Below, piece by piece: positions 52,119 through 61,781 of a stretch of DNA of 64,000 nucleotides; the stretch's first letter is position 1, and the number at the start of each line of letters is the position of its first letter. The position numbers and the translations under genes are program-made. The stretch is taken from contig CP054185.1 of NCBI GenBank assembly GCA_015180985.1, positions 496,001-560,000 on the forward strand, read 5' to 3'. This stretch comes from Flammeovirgaceae bacterium (lineage in GTDB: Bacteria > Bacteroidota > Bacteroidia > Cytophagales > Cyclobacteriaceae). The notes under the pieces are model-generated. The model had not been told where the DNA came from and made no database searches. It was given only the letters and a program-made list of their open reading frames with translations.

Positions 52119-53306
52119 ATGCCCCTGCTTGAACGGATTAAAAAACTTGCAAGTGATTTTGCCTCCGAAGTGATCGACATGCGCAGACACCTGCATGCGC
52201 ATCCCGAACTTTCTTTCCAGGAATTTGAAACGGCCGCCTTTATTACCCGCCAACTTATTGAACTCGGCTTAACCCCCCGGCCGATGGCTACCACCGGAGT
52301 TATTGCCGAGATAAAAGGGAAAAATCCGGAACGTAAAACAATGGCCCTGCGGGCTGATATCGATGCCTTGCCGATACAGGAAACAAATAACATTGCTTAC
52401 AAATCAACCAAACCGGGTATTATGCACGCCTGCGGTCATGATGTTCACACCTCATCCTTGTTAGGAACGGCCCGTATATTGAGTTTGCTCACGGATCAGT
52501 TTGAGGGTACTGTCCGGCTGATTTTTCAGCCGGGCGAAGAGAAACATCCGGGTGGAGCTTCGCTGCTCATTAAAGAGGGCGTGCTTAAAAACCCCGTACC
52601 ATCATCCATCATCGGGCAGCACGTATTTCCTCTGCTGCCGGCAGGAAAGGTGGGCTTTCGTTCCGGCAAATACATGGCCAGCTCCGATGAAATTTTTTTA
52701 AAGGTGATTGGTAAAGGCGGGCATGGGGCCACTCCCGAACTAACCATTGATCCGGTGGTCATCGCCTCGCACATTATCATTGCCCTGCAACAAATTATCA
52801 GCCGGCATACCTCCCCAAAAAATCCAAGTGTATTAACCTTCGGCCGTGTACAAGCCAATGGGGCCACCAACATCATACCCGATGAAGTTACCATAGCCGG
52901 AACGTTCCGCACGTTAAACGAAGGATGGCGCCAGGAAGGGCTGCAAAAAATTAAAACCATGGCAGCAACCCTTGCCGAAAGTATGGGCGGCCATTGCGAG
53001 GTGACTATTTCCAGCGGGTATCCCTACCTGGAAAATAATGCTGAACTGACAGAACGAATCCGCCAGGCAGCCGAAGCGTACGTTGGCAAAGAAAACACGG
53101 TTGACCTGGACATTACCATGGGTTCGGAAGATTTTGCGTATTACTCACAGGTAATTCCCGCATCATTTTACCGGCTGGGTACGCGCAACGAAGCCAGGGG
53201 TATAACCTCGTATGTGCACACCCCAACTTTTGATATTGATGAGGAGGCACTGGCCCTTGGTCCGGGGCTGATGGCCTGGATGGCCGTTAAAGAATTAGGC
53301 AGCTAA
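52119..53306 (+). CDS. M20 family amidohydrolase (N-acyl-amino-acid hydrolase type)
   Basis: The 395-residue metallo-amidohydrolase has MRRHLHAHPELSFQE near 18, MALRADIDALPIQE near 75, MHACGHDVHTSSLLGTA near 100 (zinc histidines) and FQPGEEKHPGGAS (catalytic Glu pair). GSEDFAYYSQVIPASFYRLG lies near the C-terminus. This is the amidohydrolase branch (IAA-Leu/hippurate hydrolase type). The substrate is unknown. The ATG at 52119 matches the family start. It probably acts in the cytoplasm, as no signal peptide is present. Confidence 0.93.
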   Translation: MPLLERIKKLASDFASEVIDMRRHLHAHPELSFQEFETAAFITRQLIELGLTPRPMATTGVIAEIKGKNPERKTMALRADIDALPIQETNNIAYKSTKPGIMHACGHDVHTSSLLGTARILSLLTDQFEGTVRLIFQPGEEKHPGGASLLIKEGVLKNPVPSSIIGQHVFPLLPAGKVGFRSGKYMASSDEIFLKVIGKGGHGATPELTIDPVVIASHIIIALQQIISRHTSPKNPSVLTFGRVQANGATNIIPDEVTIAGTFRTLNEGWRQEGLQKIKTMAATLAESMGGHCEVTISSGYPYLENNAELTERIRQAAEAYVGKENTVDLDITMGSEDFAYYSQVIPASFYRLGTRNEARGITSYVHTPTFDIDEEALALGPGLMAWMAVKELGS

Positions 53307-53318
53307 CTTTTATTCATT

Positions 53319-54929
53319 TTGGAAACACCCCTTCAGCAAAATGCCATACCTGCCCCGCGTCCACCGTTTCTGGGTCGCGCAATAACTACGTTGTACATTC
53401 TGGGTACGCTGGTGCTTTTTGTGTTCTCGCTTGATTTGCTCGTTTCGTCACTTCAAAACCTGGGCAAATCGGCAGCCGAAACTATCATCATGGCCACATC
53501 CAACCCGTTCACGGCCTTGTTCATCGGCTTGCTGATTACTGCTATGATACAAAGCAGTTCAACAACCACGGCATTGGTTGTTGCTTTTGTGGCCTCCGGA
53601 TCAATTACCCTGGAGAGTGCCATTCCGATAATTATGGGCGCCAACATCGGCACCACCATTACCAGCACCATTGTTTCGCTTGGGTTCATCAACAAAAAGA
53701 AGGAATTCAGGCGTGCGGTTGCGGCCGGAACTTATCATGACTTTTTCAATATTCTCACGGTATTTATACTGTTTCCGCTCGAGTATTATTTCCGTTTTCT
53801 GTCAGATACTTCGCTGTACATCACACAGCGCTTTCTCAAGATGCCCCTGATACAGGCCGAAGCCCTACCTTCGGGGTGGTCGGGCTTTACACCGGTTGTT
53901 GACTTTTTTATCCGGATAATCCCCAGTGGCTTTGTGCTGGCGGTACTGTCATTCGGTTTGTTGTTTCTCTCCATTGTCTTGTTCAGGCAACTGATTTCGC
54001 GACTACTGATGGCCAGTTCGCCCGAACGCTTCAGCCGGTTTTTCTTTAAAAATACGTGGAAGTCATTTTTCTGGGGCCTCCTTACTACGGCCGCCATCCG
54101 CTCCAGCACCATTACCACATCGGTGGTTGTGCCTATTGTGGCGCAAAAAATTATCACCCTGCGCAAAGCCGCTCCGTTTATACTGGGCGCCAACACCGGC
54201 ACCACGATAACAGCGTTTATTGCTGCAACGCTAAATGTAAATTCATCCAGCGCCATCAGTATTGCGTTGGTGCATTTTCTGATTAATCTTTTTGGAGTAC
54301 TTATATTCTATCCCATTCCATTCTTACGGCAAATTCCATTGGGCTTAGCCTACCGGCTCGGCCGCCTAACCCTGCGTTACCGCCTGGTGGGATTCGTGTA
54401 CATCCTGACGGTTTTTTTCTTTATTCCTTTCTCGCTCATTTACCTTAATAAAGATTCAGCAGAAACCATCCGGATGGGCTTTAGACTTACGAACCACATC
54501 ACAGCCGAACAAAAGACTATTGCCGTTACACTTAAGCAACCATCAGGTAATAAAAGCGGTGAGTGGCTGTTGTACCGTGAGGCCGATAACGCTTCCGAAG
54601 AAATTATTGTTGTTTACAGACGCAACAATATGTTAATGATCAACAAAGAAATGTTCCTGTTCAACAAGCCTGGGTATTGCTGGGATGGTGAAAACAAGCT
54701 TGGAAAATACAAGTGCTGTGTTGAAACCATTCTGCCTTCTTTTACATCTGCCTCCGATATAACGATCGATTCGGTTTATGTATTCAACCGCCAGTATTAC
54801 CAGGCGCCCGATTCAACTGTTCAGCGGCTGTACATAAGCCCCGATTACCCGGTTATCCTAAAATACACCAGTCACACCGGTAACCGGATTACCGAAACCG
54901 AAGAGGTCGTAGGCATTTCGAGGGAATAG
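53319..54929 (+). CDS. Na/Pi-cotransporter family protein with a C-terminal soluble extension
   Basis: The 536-residue protein has the two inverted Na/Pi-cotransporter repeats: ITAMIQSSSTTTALVVAFVA near 70 with GANIGTTITS, and AAIRSSTITTSVVVPIVA near 265 with GANTGTTITA. About nine membrane segments end near 385. The last 150 residues form an extracytoplasmic region of unknown function with no PhoU domain. The start is TTG at 53319, since no ATG lies before the first membrane segment. It follows the M20 gene by 12 bases. Confidence 0.9.
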   Translation: METPLQQNAIPAPRPPFLGRAITTLYILGTLVLFVFSLDLLVSSLQNLGKSAAETIIMATSNPFTALFIGLLITAMIQSSSTTTALVVAFVASGSITLESAIPIIMGANIGTTITSTIVSLGFINKKKEFRRAVAAGTYHDFFNILTVFILFPLEYYFRFLSDTSLYITQRFLKMPLIQAEALPSGWSGFTPVVDFFIRIIPSGFVLAVLSFGLLFLSIVLFRQLISRLLMASSPERFSRFFFKNTWKSFFWGLLTTAAIRSSTITTSVVVPIVAQKIITLRKAAPFILGANTGTTITAFIAATLNVNSSSAISIALVHFLINLFGVLIFYPIPFLRQIPLGLAYRLGRLTLRYRLVGFVYILTVFFFIPFSLIYLNKDSAETIRMGFRLTNHITAEQKTIAVTLKQPSGNKSGEWLLYREADNASEEIIVVYRRNNMLMINKEMFLFNKPGYCWDGENKLGKYKCCVETILPSFTSASDITIDSVYVFNRQYYQAPDSTVQRLYISPDYPVILKYTSHTGNRITETEEVVGISRE

Positions 54930-54979
54930 CGATTTCCGGCCGCCTCTATTTTATCTATATTGCATAGTCAAACAAGGTT

Positions 54980-55336
54980 ATGCTGAAAGATACCATTTTG
55001 AAATTTTTGAAACTGGACGGCCTGGTAAACAACCTGAACGACTACGTTGAAACACGCCTTGAGTTACTGAAGTACGAAATCAGGGAGGATGTTGCGCAGG
55101 CCCTTGCCAAAGCCTCCATCTTTCTGGTGCTGATGTTGCTTGCCGGATTGGTGGTGGTATTTCTGAGCGTGGCCGCAGCCTTACTGTTGAGTATATACGT
55201 GGGCAGTGCTGCCGGATTTGCCATTATTAGCGGAGTTTACTTGTTAGTGATTATTATTATAGTTCTGACACGCAACCGCCTAACCCATACGATTGAAGAG
55301 GACATTAAAAAACATTTAAAGAAAAAAACGTCATGA
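54980..55336 (+). CDS. Putative actinobacteriophage-holin-like (phage_holin_3_6) membrane protein
   Basis: The 118-residue protein has an N-terminal amphipathic region (VNNLNDYVETRLELLKYEIREDVAQAL) followed by two membrane segments (FLVLMLLAGLVVVFLSVAAALLL and AGFAIISGVYLLVIIIIVL) and a lysine-rich tail. This is the DUF1469/holin_3_6 pattern, which in Bacteroidota is chromosomal and not phage-linked. No phage genes are nearby. The next gene overlaps by 4 bases. Confidence 0.75.
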   Translation: MLKDTILKFLKLDGLVNNLNDYVETRLELLKYEIREDVAQALAKASIFLVLMLLAGLVVVFLSVAAALLLSIYVGSAAGFAIISGVYLLVIIIIVLTRNRLTHTIEEDIKKHLKKKTS

Positions 55337-55737
55337 ACATGCAACAAACGGACGACCCCGTAAAAAGCCAGTTGTTGCGCAAAGCATCGCAACAGCGTGA
55401 TGAACTGGAAGGCGAACTGAAAGACCTTTCTGACCGCACCGAAAAATTTTTAACCAATGCATTGATTATTGGCGGAGCATTGGCATTAACCTATGTCCTC
55501 GTCAGGCAGCTTGGCGGGAGAAAGAAAAAGAAATCAAAGACTAAGAAAGCAGTTACAAAGCCGCAAGCTGAAGTAGAGGCCGAGTCGGAAGATGACTCCC
55601 CCGTTACCCATGTAGTCTCACAAATTGGCACGGCCCTGCTTAGCCAGGCTACTGTTTTTTTGCTGAACATGGCCAAAGAAAAACTAACCGAATACCTGCA
55701 GGCTCAGGCACAAAAAAATACCCATGAACATTCTTAA
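55333..55737 (+). CDS. Hypothetical protein with a membrane segment and basic linker
   Basis: The 134-residue protein has a charged coiled N-terminus (KASQQRDELEGELKDLSDRT), one membrane segment (FLTNALIIGGALALTYVLV), a lysine-rich linker (GGRKKKKSKTKK) and an acidic stretch. A second hydrophobic or amphipathic helix near 100-118 completes it. I do not recognise a domain. It overlaps the holin-like gene by 4 bases and the GGGPS-family gene by 14, so the three are coupled; pairing with the holin-like protein is the best clue to its role. Confidence 0.7.
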   Translation: MNMQQTDDPVKSQLLRKASQQRDELEGELKDLSDRTEKFLTNALIIGGALALTYVLVRQLGGRKKKKSKTKKAVTKPQAEVEAESEDDSPVTHVVSQIGTALLSQATVFLLNMAKEKLTEYLQAQAQKNTHEHS

Positions 55738-56485
55738 CCTGCTCTACCAGAAACAAACTCAGGGTAAAAAATCCATTGCCGTACTGATTGATCCCGACAA
55801 GGTTGCCGAACGGATTCAACTGCAGCACCTGATTGACCTGGCCAGCGAAAATTGTGTAGATTTTTTTCTGGTGGGTGGCAGCCTGGTTACCACTGTCAAT
55901 AGCGCTGAAATCATTTCGCAGATTAAACAAAGTGTAAGTTTACCGGTTATCCTGTTCCCGGGTAATGCCATGCAGGTTGAGCCGACTGCCGATGGCATCT
56001 TTTTCTTATCACTTATATCCGGTCGCAATCCCGAACTGTTAATTGGTCAGCATGTGGTGGCGGCACCGGTTATCCGCAACACCCGGCTTGAGGTGCTGCC
56101 AACCGGTTATTTACTTATCAACTCCGGCCGTACGACATCCGTTGCTTACATGAGCAACACCATGCCCCTGCCCGATGACAAATATTCGCTGGCCGCGTGC
56201 ACGGCCATGGCCGGTGAAATGCTGGGACTAAAACTTATATACCTGGATGCCGGCAGCGGGGCCGAAAAAGAAATCAGTGCAAAAATGATAAGCGCAGTAA
56301 GAAAAGCCGTGACTGTTCCGCTCATTGTCGGTGGAGGAATTAACACACCTGATAAAGCACAGGCGGCCCTGCAGGCCGGAGCCGATATGATTGTTGTTGG
56401 CAATGCGCTTGAAAAGGAGCCAAACCTGCTGATTGACATTGCCAACAAAGTTTATGAATGGAATGAACGCGTTGGCGTAAAGTAA
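55724..56485 (+). CDS. Geranylgeranylglyceryl phosphate synthase family protein
   Basis: The 253-residue TIM-barrel prenyltransferase has KSIAVLIDPDKV near 16, DFFLVGGSLVTT, ILFPGNAMQVEPTADGIFFL, LIYLDAGSGAEKEI and VPLIVGGGINTPDKAQAALQ followed by GADMIVVGNALE. These are the motifs of the GGGP synthase/PcrB family. Archaea use it to make ether lipids; Bacteroidota members condense a prenyl diphosphate with glycerol-1-phosphate, with an unsettled product role. It ends a three-gene unit with the holin-like and hypothetical genes. Confidence 0.9.
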   Translation: MNILNLLYQKQTQGKKSIAVLIDPDKVAERIQLQHLIDLASENCVDFFLVGGSLVTTVNSAEIISQIKQSVSLPVILFPGNAMQVEPTADGIFFLSLISGRNPELLIGQHVVAAPVIRNTRLEVLPTGYLLINSGRTTSVAYMSNTMPLPDDKYSLAACTAMAGEMLGLKLIYLDAGSGAEKEISAKMISAVRKAVTVPLIVGGGINTPDKAQAALQAGADMIVVGNALEKEPNLLIDIANKVYEWNERVGVK

Positions 56486-56493
56486 ACTGTTCG

Positions 56494-57708
56494 CTAATGC
56501 CGCCCTTCAAATTGCTTATGCAAGGGCCCGGCTTTTTCCAGATCTTCCAGTATTTGTTTATCCAACGGGCTGTCCTTAATCAGGTTATAATTGTCCCAGA
56601 ATTCTTTGTTATAGGGCTTATCCTGGTATTGTAATCCATAATTACGCATGCGCTCGGTGGTGCGAATGCGTTCAATGGCTCCGGGCCTAATGTCATTTAT
56701 CAGCAGTTGCTGGTGCAATTCGGTTTCAAATTTCAATTCATTGGTTTGCCGGTCGTGCCAGTTTACTTTTGATACCATGCTCAGGTAGCTCAAATACATT
56801 TTGCCGTTGACCTCGCGGAAGTCGATGGTTTTGCGTAATCCGGCAAAGCGACCGATAAGATTTTTCTTTTTACCCACCGGTTCATTGGAAGAACCGGTTT
56901 CATATTCAAGGTGTACAACTGCGTACGTACGCTTATCGATAAAAATTTTAAGCATATATTGTTCGCGGTGTGCGATAACAAATATTTCATGACCATTATA
57001 ATACGAATCGGGCTCGCGGGTCATGCCGGCAAACATCTCCTCGCGGGCTTCAATTTGCCGGTAGCGGATGTTGTTGTGGAGCAACAAATCTTCCAGCAGA
57101 TTATCCTGATCAAAAAAAGTGGTAAAGCGACTTTCATAACCGATGCTTTTACGCACTTCCACCAACTTTACCCGTTCGCGTAATTTGTACTTGTTGCGCG
57201 GTTCGGCATAATCTTCGTCATAAATCTGCACAGCAGCCTCCAGCAGCGATATATACGTACCGGCTACTTTTTTTACATCGCGATAGAAACCTTCCAGTAA
57301 AAACGAAGTCATCGGATAATTCATTTCAATCCGGCTTAGTGCAATCCGTAAGATATCACCTCCTGCAAGCGAATCGCGCACCACAACTTCATTAAGCACA
57401 GTAGTGGACCGGTTAAGTTCAACAACAAGGGGCTTATCGGTAACCGACCACACCGGGGTTTCAAAATTGTAATACCCCAGCATGCTGATAACCAGTATTT
57501 CATTGCGGTACTCAACCGGAATATGGAAATCGAACTCTCCCTGCAGGTTACTGATGGTACCCACCGATTTACCCCGGATACCGATGGTAGCAAAAGGCAA
57601 CGTCTCACCGCTTTCACGGTCGCTGATTTTACCGGAAATGGTAATCTTTTGTGCAGCACCCGGCACACAAAACACCAACAATACCCCGATGATTAGCGAA
57701 ATCCTCAT
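56494..57708 (-). CDS. Secreted carboxypeptidase-like regulatory domain protein
   Basis: The 404-residue protein has a signal peptide (ISLIIGVLLVFCVPGAAQ) and a CarboxypepD_reg-like beta-sandwich at about 22-105: ITISGKISDRESGETLPFAT, SNLQGEFDFHIP and LVISMLGYYNFE. The remaining 300 residues contain GGDILRIALSRIEMNYP and FRYRQIEAREEM-like text (NIRYRQIEARE) and resemble uncharacterised outer-envelope proteins of this phylum. It has no TonB-receptor barrel. It is divergent from the sensor-kinase gene. Confidence 0.8.
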   Translation of the reverse strand: MRISLIIGVLLVFCVPGAAQKITISGKISDRESGETLPFATIGIRGKSVGTISNLQGEFDFHIPVEYRNEILVISMLGYYNFETPVWSVTDKPLVVELNRSTTVLNEVVVRDSLAGGDILRIALSRIEMNYPMTSFLLEGFYRDVKKVAGTYISLLEAAVQIYDEDYAEPRNKYKLRERVKLVEVRKSIGYESRFTTFFDQDNLLEDLLLHNNIRYRQIEAREEMFAGMTREPDSYYNGHEIFVIAHREQYMLKIFIDKRTYAVVHLEYETGSSNEPVGKKKNLIGRFAGLRKTIDFREVNGKMYLSYLSMVSKVNWHDRQTNELKFETELHQQLLINDIRPGAIERIRTTERMRNYGLQYQDKPYNKEFWDNYNLIKDSPLDKQILEDLEKAGPLHKQFEGRH

Positions 57709-57854
57709 TTGCTGAACTTTAAAATTGGGTATTCATTTCCGTGTTTCAAACAACAGGTAAGGTTATCGGTGTTTTTTGCTGTTTACCGATGAAAGGCAAA
57801 GTTTAAACGCGTTTATCTTCTTTGATGTAACTTTAACGGACAAATTATCGGCCC

Positions 57855-58973
57855 TTGATCAATTTTGACAAAATACCGCGCATCTGGAAAAAGGCTTACC
57901 TGCTGCTTTGCCTGTGGTATTTCATTAATTTCTCAGTCAGTGCCATCATCGAATACCAACTGGAAACGCCCTTCATGTATGTTTTCTGGAATACCTTGTA
58001 CCTTTTCGAAGCCCTTTGCGTGTTCATTGCCCTCATTCTGTTGTATTCGCATTTTCTTTTCCGGTACAAAATTGTAATTCAGGTTGCCGGTCATGTTGCA
58101 GGGGCGATGATTTTTTTTCTGATTATGGGGTCCTTCAGTTATTACCTGGAAGATTACATTGAAGGGTACGTGTACTTCGATAACTGGAAAGATCACATGG
58201 TGGGGCTGCTGCGCTGGGAAGGATTACATTTTCAAAATCAGTATGTAATAACCGCAGCCGTATATTACATTATCCGGTACTTTGAACGGATGCAGAAACG
58301 CGAACAGGAAAAAGGCGAGCTGGCCATTAAAAACCGCGAGATGCAATTGTCGCTGCTTAAATCGCAAATCAATCCGCATTTTTTGTTTAATACGCTTAAC
58401 TCCATTAACATGCTGGTTGGATCAAGCAAAGAACAGGCCCGCAAGGTGATTACCCAACTCTCGGATATTTTCCGCTATGCGCTGGATTCGCATGGCGACC
58501 AGTTAGTTAAACTTATCCACGAGATTGATTTCATCGACAATTACATTAAAATCCAACAGGTTCGCTTTGGCGACAGGCTTAAGTTTGTAAAGCAGGTTGA
58601 TTTTACCTGCCTCGGCATTAACGTACCCCCCATGATTTTACAGCCGCTGGTGGAAAATGCTGTGAAGTACGGAATCGCCCCGAAGGATGCCGGAGGCACC
58701 ATAACCCTAACCGTAAAACGCCTGGAACAAAGCATCTTTTTCGAGGTGAAAGATGACGGCCTGGGTTCAAATGCTAAAAAAGTAATGGACAGCACCTCCT
58801 CGGGCGTTGGAATTAAAAACACCGATAAACGCCTGCGCAATACCTATGGCGCAGGTGCCGGTTTGCGTATTCGCTCCAGTGAAACAGGGTATTCCGTTAG
58901 TTTCTTCATTCCGTTAAGCGATGAGGAACGCGACTTTGTAAGCGAAACGGAGTTAAAAAGCGAAGTTGTTTAA
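57855..58973 (+). CDS. LytS-type sensor histidine kinase
   Basis: The 372-residue kinase has four N-terminal membrane segments (residues 12-140), a coiled linker and a His_kinase domain with SQINPHFLFNTLNSI (H175). A C-terminal HATPase has LVENAVKYGI, DDGLGSN and GVGIKNTDKRL. There is no large periplasmic sensor, so it probably senses membrane or envelope state. The start is TTG at 57855, with no ATG before the first membrane segment. The LytTR regulator follows after 22 bases. Confidence 0.93.
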   Translation: MINFDKIPRIWKKAYLLLCLWYFINFSVSAIIEYQLETPFMYVFWNTLYLFEALCVFIALILLYSHFLFRYKIVIQVAGHVAGAMIFFLIMGSFSYYLEDYIEGYVYFDNWKDHMVGLLRWEGLHFQNQYVITAAVYYIIRYFERMQKREQEKGELAIKNREMQLSLLKSQINPHFLFNTLNSINMLVGSSKEQARKVITQLSDIFRYALDSHGDQLVKLIHEIDFIDNYIKIQQVRFGDRLKFVKQVDFTCLGINVPPMILQPLVENAVKYGIAPKDAGGTITLTVKRLEQSIFFEVKDDGLGSNAKKVMDSTSSGVGIKNTDKRLRNTYGAGAGLRIRSSETGYSVSFFIPLSDEERDFVSETELKSEVV

Positions 58974-58995
58974 CCGAACCAGTAATCGAAAAACT

Positions 58996-59739
58996 ATGAC
59001 CATAAATTGTTTGATTGTTGATGATGAGCAGTTGGCACGCGACCTGTTGCGCGAATACATCGGCCATGAGCCCGAACTGAAAATTACCGGTGAGGCTGCC
59101 AAAGGTAAAGAGGCGGTTGAGTTGATCGACTCCCTTAAACCGGAATTGATTTTCCTGGATGTGCAGATGCCGGGTATGAACGGCTTTGACGTGCTGGATG
59201 ACATTGCCCACGACCCGTACGTTATCTTCACCACTGCATACGACCAGTATGCCATTAAAGCATTTGAAAAAAATGCCGTTGACTATCTGCTAAAGCCCAT
59301 CGACCAGGAGCGCTTCAGATTGGCAGTAAAGCGCGCCATTGAACGGATGAAACTGGAGCAAAATAACGTGGGCGAACTGCTGCGCAGCCTGAAAACCGAA
59401 AACAAAACTTCGTACGACAGCCATATTTTTGTACAGAAGTCGGAAAAACTAATTAATCTGCCGGTAGAAGAAATCATGTTCTTGGAAGCATCGGGTGATT
59501 ACACCATATTAACTACCAAAAACGATCAGTTTGTCAGTTCGTCCGGTATCGGCAAACTGGAAGAGATTCTTAACCCCGAAACGTTCATCCGCGTGCACCG
59601 GAGCACCATCATCAACATCAACTTTCTGAAAGAAATTGAAAAACATTTTAATGGCGGCATGATGGTAAAAATGCAAACCGGAAAAAGTTTTCCGGTAAGC
59701 CGCACCTATGCCAAACTCATCAGGAGGAAAGTAGTGTAA
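58996..59739 (+). CDS. LytTR-family response regulator
   Basis: The 247-residue regulator has a receiver domain (LIVDDEQLARDLLREY; phosphoacceptor D55 in FLDVQMPG; TAYDQYA and LLKP switch region). A C-terminal LytTR DNA-binding domain has VEEIMFLEASGDYTIL, TFIRVHRSTIININFL and FPVSRTYAKLIRRKV. It is the partner of the kinase just upstream. It converges with the anti-sigma gene, with only 3 bases between stops. Confidence 0.95.
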   Translation: MTINCLIVDDEQLARDLLREYIGHEPELKITGEAAKGKEAVELIDSLKPELIFLDVQMPGMNGFDVLDDIAHDPYVIFTTAYDQYAIKAFEKNAVDYLLKPIDQERFRLAVKRAIERMKLEQNNVGELLRSLKTENKTSYDSHIFVQKSEKLINLPVEEIMFLEASGDYTILTTKNDQFVSSSGIGKLEEILNPETFIRVHRSTIININFLKEIEKHFNGGMMVKMQTGKSFPVSRTYAKLIRRKVV

Positions 59740-59742
59740 GAA

Positions 59743-61140
59743 TTATTTCTTCGGCAAATCAAACTTCAGTCTCACGCGTGCTTTATCCCGCACGGGCACG
59801 CCATCACGCCTGGTAGGTTCCCATTTCGGCCCCTCGCGCACAAGGCGGATTACTTCTTCATCGCACCCGGCACCAATACCCCGGATGACGGTAAAGCCGG
59901 ATAACGCTCCGTTGGTCTCTACAAAAAATTCTATGGTTACCCGGCCTTCTACTTTCTTATCCAGCGCCTCCCTCGGATACTGTAAATTCTTCTCCAGGTA
60001 TTGCTTAAACGCCCGGTTGCCGATACCTGGATGAGCCAGTTCAACCGTAGGTGTATAGGCTTCGCCCTGAATGCCATAGCCGGTAACCACTACTTCGCTA
60101 AGCTGTGTTACATCCAGGGCCATCTGCACATCAACCTGATTGCGGTCAGCAACTGCTACCTCCTGGGTTTGCAAACCGATAAAGGAGAAAACCAAAGAAG
60201 GATTAGGCTGAGCCGATTCGATTTGAAAATTTCCGGTAGCGTCTGTTACTGTTCCTATGCTCGTACCTTTTATCACAACGTTTATGCCCGGCAACGGACT
60301 GCCATCCTCTTTCGAAGTTACCTTACCCTGCATAATGTACCGCTCCGGGAGCACGCTTGAGCGCGTCACTCCGGAAACTTTTTTACGTTCATCGGCTGGC
60401 AAATCAGGCTTTTGTAACTGTTCCTCTTGTTTATCCGCAACAGCAAGTTCAGCCACTTTTTCAGTAGCTGGCACCTGCTCGGTTTGTTCTTTTGCCTTTT
60501 CAGTCTCAGCTAAAGCGGGTACGCCATGAATTTCAGTTGCAGGTTTTTCATCCGTTTTTGCAGTAAAAGTCTTGTCTTCAGTTGACCGTGCCGATGGTTT
60601 TGCCTTGACTTCGGCCGGATAGTTCGCACCCGTGCCGGGTTCATCGCGTTTTACCGGGCCAGCCTGCTCAGATGGTGTAGCCGATTCAGCGATTGCAGCC
60701 GAATGAGTGTCCTTATCGCCAGCAACAACTGATGACGATTCCGTCTCTGCCTTGTTCAATGCCAGAGTAACTTCGTCATCTTGTTTGGCAAAATACCAAA
60801 TGGTAAATGTGGCCACCGCCAGCAACAGCAGCGCTGCTGCAATACGAAATACCCAAGGTAATGAGGTTGTCTTTTGTGCGGGAAGTTCTTCAGCCGGGAC
60901 CGGCTGTGCTGCAACTTTTGACGCGGCCGTTGCTTTTCTGTTAAAATCGCTTTGCTTATCAATTGCACTGTTCAATTCAGCCACATCGTTGCTGAAATCG
61001 GTAACCGATACATGCAAGGCGCCTTCAAGGGCCTCGGCAAGAAACGGATCGGAAAGCGCCTTCTTCTCCAGGGCCTGCATTTCGGCCGGAGTCATCTCAC
61101 CGTTCAGGTAGCGTTTAATATCATTGGTATAGTCAGTCAT
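59743..61140 (-). CDS. Anti-sigma-like membrane protein with SusC-like CarboxypepD module and TonB C-terminal domain
   Basis: The 465-residue protein has a short helical N-terminus (DYTNDIKRYLNGEMTPAEMQ) that could bind the sigma factor, and one membrane segment at 96-117. A periplasmic low-complexity stretch rich in A, E, K, T and P runs to about 260. A CarboxypepD_reg-like module follows (GKVTSKEDGSPLPGINVVIK, TVTDATGNFQ, ending SEVVVTGYGIQ), then a TonB_C domain (GRVTIEFFVETNGALSGF). It overlaps the upstream ECF sigma gene by 8 bases. The anti-sigma role is inferred from topology and position. Confidence 0.82.
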   Translation of the reverse strand: MTDYTNDIKRYLNGEMTPAEMQALEKKALSDPFLAEALEGALHVSVTDFSNDVAELNSAIDKQSDFNRKATAASKVAAQPVPAEELPAQKTTSLPWVFRIAAALLLLAVATFTIWYFAKQDDEVTLALNKAETESSSVVAGDKDTHSAAIAESATPSEQAGPVKRDEPGTGANYPAEVKAKPSARSTEDKTFTAKTDEKPATEIHGVPALAETEKAKEQTEQVPATEKVAELAVADKQEEQLQKPDLPADERKKVSGVTRSSVLPERYIMQGKVTSKEDGSPLPGINVVIKGTSIGTVTDATGNFQIESAQPNPSLVFSFIGLQTQEVAVADRNQVDVQMALDVTQLSEVVVTGYGIQGEAYTPTVELAHPGIGNRAFKQYLEKNLQYPREALDKKVEGRVTIEFFVETNGALSGFTVIRGIGAGCDEEVIRLVREGPKWEPTRRDGVPVRDKARVRLKFDLPKK

Positions 61141-61696
61141 TTCTCTCCATGCAAATCTTCAGGTTGCGCTTGCCGTTCTGGATGTAGCTTTTTACCTGGT
61201 TCAGGGCGTAGCCCGTGGCCACGCTTATTTCAGCATAGCATTTTTCTTCCAAAAAGAACATACGAACACATTGTTTCTGTTCATTACCCAGTTTTTCAAT
61301 GCATTTTTCCAATTTAACAAGATTTCCCTCCAGATTGTCACCGGTATCCTGATGCTCCAACTCACTGGTTTCCATAATAAAAGGCGATAATTCTTCATGG
61401 TATTTGCCCTTTTGCGATCGCAATTGCATCAGGCAGTGGTTACGCGAGGTGGCGTACAACCAGCTTTTAAAATAGTTTACTTCATGACTGAGCAGGCTTA
61501 CGGCCAGCTTCTCATAGATCTGCATCACAGCATCGCGGGCATCTTCCCTGCTTTTAAGGTACTTCAGGCAAACACCGTACACAAGCCCGGAATAACGTTT
61601 AAACAAAACGCCCAGTACATTCATGTCACCCTCCAGCTTGTACCTCTTTACAAGGTCCAGGTCGGTTAATTCAGGCAGCGGGCGGTTAAAAAGCAT
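61133..61696 (-). CDS. ECF RNA polymerase sigma factor
   Basis: The 187-residue sigma-70-family factor has region 2 (LGVLFKRYSGLVYGVCLKYL, DARDAVMQIYEKL, FKSWLYATSRNHCLMQLR) and region 4 (LGNEQKQCVRMFFLEEKCYA, EISVATGYALNQVKSYIQNG). It is similar to the ECF factors that pair with membrane anti-sigma factors in Bacteroidota. The overlap of 8 bases with the next gene supports that pairing. Target promoters are unknown. Confidence 0.93.
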   Translation of the reverse strand: MLFNRPLPELTDLDLVKRYKLEGDMNVLGVLFKRYSGLVYGVCLKYLKSREDARDAVMQIYEKLAVSLLSHEVNYFKSWLYATSRNHCLMQLRSQKGKYHEELSPFIMETSELEHQDTGDNLEGNLVKLEKCIEKLGNEQKQCVRMFFLEEKCYAEISVATGYALNQVKSYIQNGKRNLKICMERND

Positions 61697-61781
61697 TTTT
61701 TAAGATAAGAATTTTTTTACGGCCCCGTATGGAATCAGTAGGCTTATGGCATCTCAGCCGAGTAACCAAAAACAATACTGT

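Noticed and set aside
54980-55336. A prophage remnant, because of the holin-like protein
   Set aside because: No other phage-type gene is nearby, and this holin-like family is common as a chromosomal membrane protein in Bacteroidota.
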